Source: Diphasiastrum complanatum
Lineage: Eukaryota; Streptophyta; Lycopodiopsida; Lycopodiales; Lycopodiaceae
Assembly (NCBI GenBank): GCA_029204225.1
Contig: MU832555.1
Coordinates: forward strand, 1 to 64,000
Direction of reading: 5' to 3'
DNA: 64,000 nt
The number at the start of each line of letters is the position of its first letter. The stretch's first letter is position 1. Positions 24,042 to 36,261 of the stretch are shown here, one piece after another. The position numbers and the translations under genes are program-made. The notes below the pieces were generated by a model that saw nothing but the letters and a program-made list of their open reading frames with translations, was not told the origin of the DNA and made no database searches.

Positions 24042-26191
24042 CTCCCTCTTCAACTAGTTTTGGCATAGTTTTGACAATAGAACTTTGATCCAACTTTAGA
24101 ATGATCTCCATCCTAAGTATAGATCTCCTTTTTAAGGTTCTAAAGTATCTTTCATAATTGATATAGAGAATAGTGTCCAAATTGGATGCTTCACTATCTC
24201 TTACATCAATTTTACACATCAAGATATAACTAGAACATGAAGAACCAAATAGAATGTGAATGAAATAATTCCTCCATGTTTCAAACTTTGAACTCTCTGG
24301 AAATTTACAGCAACCAAACAATAAATGTGAGTGATGAACATTTGCTTGCTTGTCTCCTCCAACTTTGTCCTTTCTTGATATGTCTCCACCATAAAACTCC
24401 ATGAATGAGCCTCCATCTCCATCTTGCCACAAGAAACTATCAAACCTTGAAAATCCATGAGTAGGTGAGTACATTATCTAGCACCACATGACTCCATAAA
24501 CCAAGTAGGTTGCACTAGTCCATCTTCAAGATCTACTTGACACAAGAAAATGACCATGAATTCACCAAAAATTGACAATCTCCAAGTATTGACACCAAGT
24601 AGCTCAACACTTGAGAACTTGATCATGGATGAGTGATATAATGGACCTCCATTAGCTTCATTTCCATCGACAAAACTAGCCAAGAATGCTAGTACAACTC
24701 CAACAATAAGACATTGCAAGACAATGTAGCTAGTTTTACCATATATTGACAAACTGCACACATCCACATGAAATAGCTCAAACATGAGATAAACAAGTAA
24801 AGTAAACTTGAACGACACTTCTTTGCTGCTCCTTTGACCTTAATTGACTCTTCAATAAGCTGCAAAAAAAGATCCAAAACATCTTTGCCAGATAACCTTC
24901 CTTTGATGCTCTTGACTAGCTCTAAATTGTCACCTTTTCTTTTGTGTTGTTGAAGCCCTTGGAGACCAACCTCTTGATCTTCCTCTTGACCATCAAAGTC
25001 ATTGAAAAAATTTTGTTTTCCAGATCCATTACTTTTTTTTCCAGTATTGAAACCATGAGAACCATTATCCACTTGCATAACATCATCTACACAAGAAGAT
25101 TCTCCAATCAAATCTCAATAAGCTCACCAATGAGATCTCCCTTGCCTTGAAGAAATTGCCTCTCGATTTGCTCCATGTAGTCTTCTCCAACCAATCTTTT
25201 GCCATCTCGATCATGAGTGATCAATTCACAATCATAGAATCCTTTGAGTTGATGAAGAGATGTGAGATCCATGCCTTGGATATTCCCAAGAACCAATCTT
25301 CCATTGCTCTTTCCTTCATAAGACTCCCTCTTAATGATTGCATCATAAGAAGTAGAAACCTCAAAAACATTAGAAGCCATGAAAAAAATGATTAGTACCT
25401 TCAACATAAGGATGATTGAAGTACTCTCTTTTTTCAAACAAGAAGTTCTACTCAATGATTAAGTTAATGAATCATATGATAGTGATTCTTCCTCACTATT
25501 ATTCACAATAACATCATTCAAAGTACATCCTACTTTGAACTCTTTACATATTTCTCTTCTTCTTGACTTGTGACTGTATCCTTCTCCAAGTCTCTTGATA
25601 GAACCATTTGATCTACTTTCTTTATGAAGACATGTGACTCCACTTGCTGGAAAAACGACTTTCTTGGACTCATCACAAAAGAATGTAGAAGAACCACCTC
25701 CTTCATGCATGCACCTAGCAACATCTTTTGACATATGATCAAAGAAATCTTTTAACAACAATCTTTTTCAAGGAAGAACCTTCACCACCATTGATGAAGC
25801 TAGCTCTTTCCTTACCTTTTGCATGCTTGCACTTTCCATGAAGAACCATTGAAACACCATCATTATCCTCAAGACTAGCCAAGTTAGCACAAAGATGAAC
25901 ATTTCCATGAAGCATATTAGATCTTGACCTAGATCTAGCATAAGGAAGCTTGTTAGACTTTGCATAAGATCCACCAATGTTATTGATGCTAAAAGGTAAC
26001 TTTGGAAAGTTGAGACCAATCTCCTTTTCCATTCCATCCTTTTTGTTAGCCATAACAAAAGCATCGAGCTTGAAAAGTCTACCTTGTCTATTGCCCCTAG
26101 CAACCAAGATTTCTTCCTTTGTAATGAAACAAGCATCACCACCAAAATTTACCATGTATCCTTTCTCTATCATTTGACCAACACTTAACAA
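24042..26191 (-). pseudogene. Unrecognised C-terminal region of the TR-GAG element
   Basis: Frames 26191-25739, 25761-25459, 25455-25108, 25111-24689, 24818-24474 and 24474-24037 are protein-like. They contain no integrase HHCC/DDE, no RT YxDD and no RNase H. Readable pieces include NLASLEDNDGVSMVLHGK and NIQGMDLTSLHQLKGF. In autonomous copia elements this position would hold the GAG-pre-integrase domain and integrase. The content may be element-specific or captured; I do not recognise it. Confidence 0.5.
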
Positions 26192-26197
26192 ATTCTT

Positions 26198-27148
26198 TCA
26201 AAGTGAAGGAATGTAAAGAACACCATTAAGTCTTGCTTTCCTATTAGTAGAGAGACAAATAGGAATTGAACCAATACCTTCAATCACACACTCACCACCA
26301 TTGGCCATGTGAATTGCTTTCTTGGCTTCATCATAAGTGACCAAAGAAGTAAAGAACTCCTTGTGACTAGTCATGTGTGAACTAGCTCCACTATCAATCC
26401 ACCATGAATCTTTGTCACCTTCACTTGATATTAGACTTGAAGAACACATCAAAAGAGAATCACCACCACCTAGATCCTCACCATTAGTAGTAAAGTTGAT
26501 TTGCTTGCTACCTTCATCTCTTTGCTTCTTCAAACATTCATTTGCAAAATGCCCTTTGATTCCACAATAAAAGCATTTCAACTTAGACGCATCTTTCTTT
26601 TTTTCAAAAGAGGAAGTCTCATCGTGATTTTGCCCTTTAGACCACTTGCCTTTGCCTTTGCCCTTGAACTTGCCTTTGAAGAACATAGCCTCCTCTTTAT
26701 ATTGAGATGTCAATGTAGATCCACCTGCTCTTGATTGAAGCCTATACTCCTCATTCACCAAGATCTCTTGAAAATCCACAATACTTGGCAAAGTATTTTG
26801 AATAGAAAAACTTTGAACAAGATTAGCATGATCATCCAACTAGCCATTAAGTATAACTTGAACAAGTTCTACCTCCTTAATGCTTTCATCAATACATGCT
26901 AACTCATCATTGAATGCTTTAACCCTCAAAACAAAAGCATGAGTACTCTCTTCCTTCTTTTGCAAACTTTGAAAGATTTGCCTCCTAAGAGTAAGCACTC
27001 TTGATGTTGACTTGGATTCATAAAGCTTTTTCAAAGCTTCCCAAGCCTCCAAAGATGATATGCACTTACCAACTTCCTTGAGAAGTTCATTGGTAACATT
27101 CATCTTAATCATGTGTAGAGCTATTTTAGCTCTCTTGTCATACCTCAC
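26198..27148 (-). pseudogene. copia-type Gag with zinc knuckle and protease
   Basis: The frame 27148-26840 carries the UBN2-like gag core (CISSLEAWEALKKLYESKS, VLTLRRQIFQSLQ, AFVLRVKAFNDELA). It ends in a stop, and the next frame, 26839-26198, continues with a Lys/Gly-rich segment, the zinc knuckle CFYCGIKGHFANEC and the protease site WWIDSGASSHMTS, then LNGVLYIPSL. Another stop follows, after which KNLLSVGQMIEKGY continues. Two stops in otherwise clean sequence indicate a fairly young dead copy. Confidence 0.85.
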
Positions 27149-28545
27149 TTGATCTTGAGGTGCTTAAGGCCTCTCCTCTACACCTGCAACAATCTCCATC
27201 AACTCATTCATCTCCAATAAGGACTCCATCATCACCTTCCAAGTAGAATAGTTGATTGAGGTAAGCCTATCATTGCTCTCCAACATAAATCCACCACTTG
27301 TAGCCACGTTGAAGTGACCTGATCTTCTCTTTCAACCTATTCTAATGCACAAAGCACTCTCTTTAATGTCAACAAATGAAATCAAAGAGATATCACAAAG
27401 ATATGGAACCTCTCAATCTCTTCTAGCACTCTAACTAGAAAATCAACACATAGAATAGTGAAATCTTGATCAACCTATGATCTATCCTCAATATAATGAT
27501 TCTTGCCACTTCCTAAGATTGAAACACACTCAAATGAAGTTCAGTAACCTCACAAACTAGAATTCAATCAAAATTAGGGTTTTGACAAAATCACAAAAAA
27601 ATGAATATCTCAAATTCTACATGCAATTTCTAAAAAATTGATATATCTTCTTGTAGCCTCCAATGAGACCTTACTAATGCACCAAAAGTCATTTAATTTT
27701 AGTAAACCAAGCGTGAAATAGGAATTGATCAAGTATATAACCCTATATCGAGTTTTGACCTACAAAAGATCAATTCTACATATGCAAAAATGCTGATTTT
27801 TGAGTAGAAATCAATCTAGCATTCTCTTGCATTGGTAACTCCTCCAAATCCTTGCTAAAGATGGTTGATCCTTTCATAATCTGAAACACAAGAGCTCTGA
27901 TACCATGTGAAAGGTCATTCAAGATCCAATCCATGTCCTTGATCTTTGGTTACAATAAGGAGCAAACCAACAATCTTGCCAATGTAGAAAAAACAGCATC
28001 TACATACAAAATGAGATGCAAACTCTAAAAGATACTGATCAAACATGAACCAGAACATAAAATATGTTTGTTTTCCATACAATTACAGTACCCTACTATA
28101 TTTCACACATGTGGAGCTAGAAATAGCAATAAATGAGCATTCTACACACAAGATTGCAAGATAACACCAAGATAGTGCACCAGTGAGTAGTAGAACCCAA
28201 AGAGGACCATGTATAATGATGAAATGAGAGAGAGAAGATGTGTCTCTCCATGAGTTACATCCTTTTATAGAGTGTCCAAACCCTATTTGGCCATTTGGCT
28301 TTCTCTCCAAAATGTAAACCCTACTAATTTTGGGTCTAGATTCAATGTACCCAAAGTTCAAATTTGAATCTCTCTCAAACTTGACTACCAACTTTCCCAC
28401 ACTTTCAATAAGTGTTTATTGGATGTATTTTAAGCTAATATAATCTTAAAAAGTTTATCTCTAAGTCTAAAATGAGTTTTGGCCTCTTATTGACAATTTA
28501 CCAAAATATGACTAAACTAGAATAAACTAGTTGAAATCTCTCACA

Positions 28546-31452
28546 TTACGCAAGTTTTGGCAGCTTGCTCCGCCAAATCAACATGCCTGATCTCAAGGAT
28601 TTTTTTAAATTATTTTTTTTTTCAATTTGTTGTTTTCAATATTTGATTGTTCAAATTTTTTGTGAAAAAGACAATTTAAAAAAAATGAAAAAAGACTGAT
28701 GAGCAAAAGTCAGAAAAGTCATCAGCATGGGAAAAAGGAAGAACAGTATTTTTAATTAAAAATGACTTAGAAAATCACTATTTTTGTCAGATTTGGCCTA
28801 TACAGTATCAGAAACCTTTGCTGAGCTCTCAGATTGTACATCCACTCCAGATTTATCTAATTTGAGGTGGGCGAAGGTTCTTTTCTAGTAAAAGTCCATT
28901 TTTTGAGCTAGGAAAATGCTCACAATGTGCCATTTTGGGAGCCTTTGCCGAACACCTTACTCTCATTATGAACCTTCGCCGACATGCTAGATGTTCTTAA
29001 AATGTCAAAATTAGGCTGGCCATAGGTTCAGATTTTGGAAAAATGCATTTATGACAGTACCTGGGCGAAGGACCCTCTTGGGTGAAGGTTCATCTTTCGC
29101 CAGCCCTGGAAAACGTTTGCCTGATAGATTCAGATCCCCAGAAACCTTCGCCGAGATTTTTATAGCCTATTTTCACAGTACTATACATGCTGCAAATTTT
29201 GGTTCAGAACTGATCAGCCAAACTAGTATTCAGTATAATGGACCCACCAAATTCACCTATAAGTTGGCCGAATTCGATTCATTCCTCACTTGTGCTAGCG
29301 AAGCTCTTGCAAATTTTTCTCATGACCAAAGCCTTCCAAACTTCCTGAACTGTTTTCTGATAGACTTTCGCGCATCTTACATTTCATCTCTGATCTTCCC
29401 AATCTCCGTATTATACTATCCATCGTGATGTCCCATCTGCAACGGACATCATGGTACTTCCTAGCACAAGCATGGTCACTCAGTGGATGACCCTTGCAGA
29501 GCCTCTGCTTACCGTAATGGGTATTCATGAGAGAGCCTTTTCTGGGAGAATTAACATGGATCTCATCACTCTTGCCTTCAATAAGTGGAAGGAAGAGAAA
29601 TCCAAATTTTATATCACCTTTTAGGGAGCAACACACAAGGTGCGCGTCACTGAGGGCGCCCTTGCTGAATAGCATCTGGAACACAGGCCTCACCCAATCA
29701 TAAACAGGCCAAACAGGCCATAAAGCCTTACATCAACTCACCAATGATTTGCACTGGACCAACGACGAATACCTCCTTGATGCCATCACTGAGCCTTCCA
29801 TACACGCTGTTGCCCAACTACTAAACAACTTCTTGATGGTAAGCAACCTCAAGAAAGACCGCATCACTTCACAGATTTTCCATAGGATAGTTGAGTCCTA
29901 TACCGAGCTAGCCAAAGCCCCTCTTGAACTATATAACTTGTTCAAGACTATTTCTGGTGAGCTCAAACGAGCTATTAAGAGCAATATTAAGTAGCAGTTT
30001 GTTGCTGGTTCTTTCTTGTCTCTTCTAGCCGCCTCTCACCTGGAAAACAAAATCCATGGCTTCCACTTGGATTTTGTGCTTTCGGTCTACAAAGAAGCAC
30101 CGGCCGAGTCGTCCCACCAGGCCTCGAGTTCACATAGTCGACGTCGTCCACACAGCAAGATCGTCATTCCTAACTCGCCTTCTGTATCACGACGTCGTAC
30201 TAGGCATACAACGTCAACTGTGCTTCTATCCTCTGCTGTTGTTTGCACTGAACTTCCTATTCCCCCCGCCTCTGATGCTTCCCTCGCCTCTGCTTCCACT
30301 CAAGGATAGTCTGTGACCATTGAGGGTACCATTCCCATCACAGCTGCCCAGGCTGCCTCACCCTCGCACACCGAAGCTATTTCATCAAACACACAGTATT
30401 TCATGGATATATTCGATGATTTCGACCCCCTTGGGGCCGTCAAAATTTTTGAAATGCCCTAGAGCCCTGCGCCCTTTGAACTCCAATCCCTTGAAAGAGG
30501 ATTCGAATAAATCCATGACACTACTAGATTGCCAAGCAGCACAAAGACAAATCTGAAACTGAAAAAAAGATGGCACAACAACAGGTTGATCGCCTAGAAG
30601 GATACGTCAGATCCCTGCAAAATGCCCTAACAACTGCGCAGGATCAGGTGGACAAGGCCATGCAAGATGCAAAGCAACAGGTGCAACTGCTAAAGAGTCA
30701 ATTGCAGATGGCGGAGCAGGATCGCACACGTCTCCAAGGTGAATTGGATGCGACCACCCTTGAGCGTGATGCGTATCTTCAAACGCAAATACCAGATCAT
30801 CCGATCACTCTGATGGAGATCACGTATTTGTTCAAGAAAGTGGAAACATACAAAGTGGCCCTTCAGGGATTCCAAGGCCGCTTTGATAGGTTCAAAGGAG
30901 CAGCTTAAACTGAGTTGACAAAGGCTAAAAAAACCATCAGTGCCTATGAAAAAGCAGCCACTCAAGTATTGGAAGCCAAACCACAAATCCCCATCCCGAT
31001 CATGCCGTAATTCTCTCCTACGCGCCAAGAAGATGTACCAATGGATGCATGGCTGGATTCGAGCATGGACCAGGGGAGAGCTCCAAATATAGAAGAACAA
31101 CCACCAATTGTATAGGTAGTGACAGTGGGTCCATATTCGTCAATGACCACACCGTTATTCAGAAGGCCCATCAGCGTCGAGGACCAGATCCATAATTTTG
31201 CAACATCCGCATGAGTCCTCGCATGGTGGATGGGTCCTTAAATTCAAGACCTTCGAAATAGAGGCCGACAAAGAGGTGGACAAAATACCTGCATTGGGAG
31301 AGCAGTCGGTATGGAGAATTACCACTTTTGAGAAAATTCCGAAACATGAAGGAGGTAAGCTACCAAGAATAGTCATTACGGCTTCATCAGCATTTGTCTC
31401 AACTCCAATGGCAGCTAACTGATCAAGAAGAGCTTGTACAGAAGAACTCACC
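28546..31452 (+). mobile_element. 5' part of plus-strand gypsy: leader and gag/coiled-coil remnants
   Basis: The leader repeats the words GGGCGAAGGTTC and TTCGCCG (28870-29150), as does the leader of the minus-strand gypsy at 41.4-42.1 kb. Broken frames follow: 29051-29428, 29749-29994, 30016-30309 (Ser/Arg/His-rich) and 30570-30908, the last a clear coiled coil (AQQQVDRLEGYVRSLQNAL and onward). All lie on the strand of the protease that follows. The 5' LTR is absent; the polymerase-less element occupies the upstream side. Confidence 0.6.
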
Positions 31453-33880
31453 ATGCCGTTCCATAGTGCTATCAAATCCTTCACCGGACTTCAACACTAT
31501 ATCCATCGTAGTTTTCAGCTGCCTCCTATCCCTGATGAACAACGGAAACCAAAAGAGATTCTTGAAATTTCTCAAATTCCTATGAATCTGATGAATATAG
31601 GTGTTGCTAAGGGGAATAGCATCACACTACCTTTGTCCTATAAAGATTATCCTGTAGTATCTGCTATCCTTGATAGCGGAGTAGGCGTTAATATAATGGC
31701 TTTGTCATTGGCAAAGTCATGGGGCTTCAATACCCTCGATCAACTACGTTATAAACTTCGTATGGCTAATCAACGAGTTACTGACCCTGATGGTTATTTA
31801 TCAAATATAAAAGTTCAAATAGCAGGTGTCAAGTTTATCATCGATTGTGTCATCTTAGACCTACTAGAAGATGCCAATACGTATAAGCTCCTTCTTGGTA
31901 CACCCTGGCTCCAGATGGCAGGTGTTGCCCAAGACTGGAAGAACAACAAAATTACCTTTGGCAACCACGATAAATGAGTCACTGTTGACTCAAATGGCCA
32001 TGTCAAGCCCGCCAAGATATACGATGATTGGTCTTCTACAACATATGACGAATCCGATAGTGTCCCGATCCAACCAAAAGCCCACTATACACGAACCACG
32101 GACATAATCAATTGGGGTCATGCACTAGCCACCGTGGACTGTGCGGATTCCAATCGATGTCATATCGAAACGGCTGCAGAATATGTGGATATTCTCCCAT
32201 CTTCTACAGACATTGACACACCCATCATCCCGCTTATGATGATAGACCCCATTCCTATAGCTTGGTGCCCAGGAGAACCTAGTGTCTCTACTGCCCATGT
32301 TTCGGAAGAAGGTATTCTTTCCATGGATGATGTCGAAATGATGGATGATCATGTACTCGTCTATCTAGATGCTCAACGTTATCCGTCCAAAGTCATTCCT
32401 AAGGAGATCAAGTCACCAGTACCGTTGGCTCATATCCAACTAACATCTAAAGTACCAAACACACAAGCATATAGGCCCAAATCCAACGTATATACTTGAG
32501 ACGTGTATCCCGACGAAGTTTGGGATACAATCAACGCCGATATGGTAAGTGAGGCCACAACACCACCTATTCAAAAACCACAAAAACCTCGGTTACAAAA
32601 AAATAAAATTATCGATACAAAATTAATCGAGCGTCAAAAACAGATGCGTGACAAGCTTAAACAACCAATCAAGCCCTTGTCAAAGGGGACAGACAACAAA
32701 CAGACCGACAAAGCTTCCACGTCTGGTAAAGAATCAATTCAAATGATTCTTAAAGTCCCAGAACATTTTGTGGACCCACCTTTCAATCTTCCACAAAAGT
32801 TCAAAGACTTTACACTGGATGACGTTGTTATCCAGTTACCGCAACCACATCAGAAACCTATACGAAGTTTCAATTCCTTTGAAGGACCCGCTAAGACAAT
32901 CCCACTAAACCTTAAAGATCCTGACGAGGACATAGATTGCATAGTTCATGTTGGTGCACCTCTATCATCAACCCAACTGTCTGATCTAGAAACTTTATTA
33001 CACAAATACAGGGATGTATTTGCATGGAATTATACCGAAATGAAAGGAATCCCCCCTGAAATAGTAGTACATCGAATTCCTCTAGGAGACAATGCTAAAC
33101 ATGTTAGGGCTAAACCTTACTGTAGTAACCCAATATATCGTTAATAAGTCCTGTAAGACGGGACAAATAGCTTGATGGCTACTAATTTTGGAGGAATTTA
33201 ATCTCCGTGTAGTCGTTTGGAAAGGGACCCAACATTTCATGGCGGATCACCTTTCCAGACTACCAAGTGTTGAAAAAGCAACTGCACCAGTCAACGATGA
33301 TCTTCCTAATGCATGCCTTTTTCAGATCGATGCCACACCCCTATGGGCTGAGGAGATCACTCAGTTCCTCACAACAGGCAGACTAAAAGAACTGAGTACA
33401 ACGGGAAATTTTTTTTTTTTAATAAAAACAGCGTCTTTTCAGTTAATTGCGAGACAACTTTACAAAAGGGACGTTGACGACATTATTCGACGATGTGCTT
33501 ATGAATCTGAGATACGACCGATAATATCTCAGGCTCATGAGGGCATTGGAGGTGGTCACTTTTCTATCGAAGCCACAACAAAGATTATCCTTAGAGCGGG
33601 ATTCTGGTGGCCATCTTTGTTTAAAGACACGTTTGTTGTCATTAAAGTGTGTGATGTCTGTCAACGGGCAAAGAAAAATACCAAAGCAGACTTCACACCA
33701 TTGACCCCCATTATAGAAGACGAAGCTTTCCATAAGTGGGGGATTGACTTTCCTGGACCAATCAGTCCAGCAACAAAACATACCCAAGCTTGATACATCC
33801 TCATAGCCACTGATTACGCCACTAAGTGGGTGGAGGCTCGAGGAACGAAGGACGCCAACGCAAAAACAAGTCCACATATT
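31453..33880 (+). mobile_element. gypsy pol with RT deleted
   Basis: Protease: 31453-31977 with AILDSGVGVNIM and LLGTPWLQMAGVAQDWKNN. A linker at 32134-32499 and 32503-33144 ends at the start of RT (YRDVFAWNYTEMKGIPPE, VVHRIPLGDNAKHVR, AKPYCSNPIY). At about 33140 the sequence jumps to the end of RNase H (NKSCKTGQIA, GTQHFMADHLSRLP), then the integrase zinc region (IISQAHEGIGGGHFS, CDVCQRAKKN) and first core Asp (KWGIDFPGPI, ATDYATKWVEA). It breaks off near 33880. About 1.2 kb holding the RT catalytic core is missing, so the copy cannot have been autonomous after that event. Confidence 0.9.
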
Positions 33881-34125
33881 GGACACATCTCAATATTTTG
33901 ATGTTGCGGACCTGATGGAGATAAGCGACGATGAGCCAACAAAGGGGACGCAGCCAGGAAGAAGTAGACACCTCCACTAATCACCACCACCACCGCCGCC
34001 ACAACAGTCACTAACATCGCCCCTCCACCACCTCCACTTCCACCTCCATCTTCAATTCTAACACCACATCTATTTTTTGGTTCAGCCTCCTGGCTAACCA
34101 ATCGGAGACAAGAAGATTCTCGCCC

Positions 34126-34962
34126 ATGCCAGACACGGGTGCAGATGAGCCATCGACAAGTGAGAGAGCAAAAGAGAAACATACGGGCACCAATGCCCTA
34201 GACGATTATCTGGCAAGGCCATCCCAACCGCATAGGACAACTTCTCCTACCAGGCCCAGAGGCAAACTAGCTGACACGAGAGAATCAAAGAGATTTGAAA
34301 GAAAGTACCCTCCCAACATGAGGGGATTCAAAGAAGACATCGATCAAAGCCAATACTCCACCAGGACAGAGATCATTGTCGTACTACAACCGCAACCAGA
34401 TTGGCGGAACAAGGTCCTGAAAGATAGCAGGCGTCTTCAAGAGTATTTGAAGGCCCCGACATGGAAGCAAGTGGATCCCTACTACATGCCACTCAAACGT
34501 AGAAACCCATGGCCGGTGGAAAAACCGCGAGTAGAGTTGGTAAACTGGCCTGTCATCCTGGGAATTTCAAAGGGAACCACCCTGGATGATCTGAGGTTGC
34601 AGCTACTCGACTTCGGGCACAAATACAAGACAAGTGTCGATATCTGCGTGCAGGAAAGTGCTGAGTATTGCAAATCCATGGCCTTTCTGATGCAACAGAA
34701 ATGTTTTTGGGATCGAGGCTTGGATCCCATTAGGATCAACCCAAATACAGCCCTCCAATTGGAAGAAGACCATGAAATGATGGCCAGGCTATACTACAGA
34801 GCGGCTTTCATGTCGTCACGCTATGTGACCATGGTGGAAGACTGGCAGGAGATGGGCTTCATAGATAAGATAAGGGAATATCTGGTGCCCCTCAGTTTCG
34901 TAAGTAAGCTCTGCTTCCAGGCTTTTGAAGCCCTAGGACAAAAAATGAGTGAGCAAAAATAG
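34126..34962 (+). CDS. Retrotransposon accessory ORF, 278 codons, function unknown
   Basis: An intact frame. The N-terminus is polar (TGADEPSTSERAKEKHTG). The folded part carries QVDPYYMPLKRRNPWPVEKP, ELVNWPVI, FGHKYKTSVDICVQESAEY, KCFWDRGLDPIRINPNTAL and DHEMMARLYYRAAFMSSRYV. A decayed homologue lies at 20653-20900. In both places it sits between pol remnants and a 3' LTR, the slot of the env-like or extra ORF in Athila/Tat elements, but there is no signal peptide or membrane segment to support an envelope. It is the longest undamaged retroelement frame here. Confidence 0.6.
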   Translation: MPDTGADEPSTSERAKEKHTGTNALDDYLARPSQPHRTTSPTRPRGKLADTRESKRFERKYPPNMRGFKEDIDQSQYSTRTEIIVVLQPQPDWRNKVLKDSRRLQEYLKAPTWKQVDPYYMPLKRRNPWPVEKPRVELVNWPVILGISKGTTLDDLRLQLLDFGHKYKTSVDICVQESAEYCKSMAFLMQQKCFWDRGLDPIRINPNTALQLEEDHEMMARLYYRAAFMSSRYVTMVEDWQEMGFIDKIREYLVPLSFVSKLCFQAFEALGQKMSEQK

Positions 34963-35179
34963 ACGACACGACGACGAGGCGAGCAGGACTGGCAGGAAGT
35001 TCTCAAGCGGGCTGGTATGTAGTGGCCAGTTGAGAGACTTCCAATTTTGGCGAATAAATTTTGCGGATAATAAGCACCTGGTTTTACGAAAGCAAACGAA
35101 GATCCATGCTTTTCGAAGTGCCAAGCAGAAGACATCACCGGTGTTGCAGTGGGTCCTGCAACAAATTAGAGGTGGATAA

Positions 35180-36261
35180 TGTTAGCAGATTCCAAAGAAT
35201 CCTCAGATGCCGAGCCAAGCTGAAGACACAAGTTATCTCTCACCCATGACCGAGGAGGTCTCAGAAGGAAGAGAGCAGAAGAAGCTGAGAGCCGAGGAAA
35301 TACTAGCTAGGAAGATAGTGATTAACTATCTGAGCCTACATGGTGTATCCCAAAGAAGGAATGACCATGTAGGAGCTAGTAACATTTTTTTGAATCATTG
35401 TAATAAATGTAGATCCCCCTTAAAATAGTAAGAGTGAGCCACCTTTTGATGGTGACCTCTAGTGGAAGAACAAATTCCACATGTAATTTTTAGTTTAGTG
35501 GAATTGCCACTTGGGCTCCACATGGGCAGCCTTCTTGCTTATTTAAGGGCCCCCCTCTCTTGTGAGGGAGCTTTTTTTGTATTTCAAGTTCTCTTGAGCT
35601 AATAAAGAGGATCCTCCATGAGTTCTTGAAGAACACTAAGCTCCTTGTTCATGGCAATGCTCTTGAGTGAGGTCTCTATGAGCATGTTTGATTCCCTTAC
35701 ATTGTGGATTAACTAGGATCTTGTTTCTTTGTTTCTTGCTTAGTTGTGGATTAGGATTCAGTTCTTGTTGTGGATTAAAGTAGGATTCAGCATTCAAGTA
35801 AACTAGATAGGCTGGTTTGTGGCATAGATCTTGCACATTTCCTTGCAATCCAGTTCTTGATTGTTCTTGAGTAATCTAAGCATCAAGTGATGAGTGTTTC
35901 TTGATTCTTAGATTGTTAAAGTACTGCTAGGAATCTTGTTTCTTGTTTCTTGAATCTTGTTTTCAGTATCTAATCTAGTTCCTGATTGTTCTTCGATTCA
36001 GTAGTTAGTGTAGGTTTGCTCCCTGCTCTGAAATGCTGATCCTCTTGAGCTGTAGATGGTTACATGGCTAGTGTATGCATGTAGCTGAGTATCAAACCCG
36101 TTCTCCCATTGACAGGCTGCGAAATACATTGAAACTGAAAAATGCTTCTGTTTTTTACTGTTCTAACAAGAAGATATTCCATAACGAACTGCAACGTCAA
36201 AAACAATAAAAGAAAGAAAAGAGACACAACCGTGTTCACAGATTCAGTGAATCTGTGAACA
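35180..36261 (+). mobile_element. gypsy 3' LTR with terminal palindrome
   Basis: TGTTAGCAG to CTGTGAACA, 1082 bp, homologous to 22296-23409 but inverted. The last 29 bases (36233-36261) repeat the same palindrome with G at the centre. No primer-binding site follows (the next bases are the integrase tail of a minus-strand gypsy), and a purine-rich AGAGGTGGATAA precedes it, so it is a 3' LTR of the plus-strand element to its left or a solo copy. Confidence 0.75.

Larger units (their letters stand above)
23410..28545 (-). mobile_element. Non-autonomous LTR element: gag + protease, no polymerase
   Basis: LTRs 27906-28545 (5', TGTGAA...CTCACA) and 23410-24041 (3', lacking the outer 15 bp) differ by roughly 4% by eye. 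A Met-tRNA primer-binding site TGGTATCAGAGC (complement of 27894-27905) follows the 5' LTR, and AGTTGAAGAGGGAG precedes the 3' LTR as polypurine tract. Gag is at 27148-26198 and an aspartic protease motif WWIDSGASSHMTS lies within it. The remaining 2.1 kb encode no integrase, RT or RNase H block. This is the TR-GAG type layout, which relies on an autonomous partner for replication. Confidence 0.85.

Noticed and set aside
33988-34060. CCACCACCGCC-rich run as a proline- or histidine-rich protein
   Set aside because: Low-complexity trinucleotide sequence with stops; no supported start.
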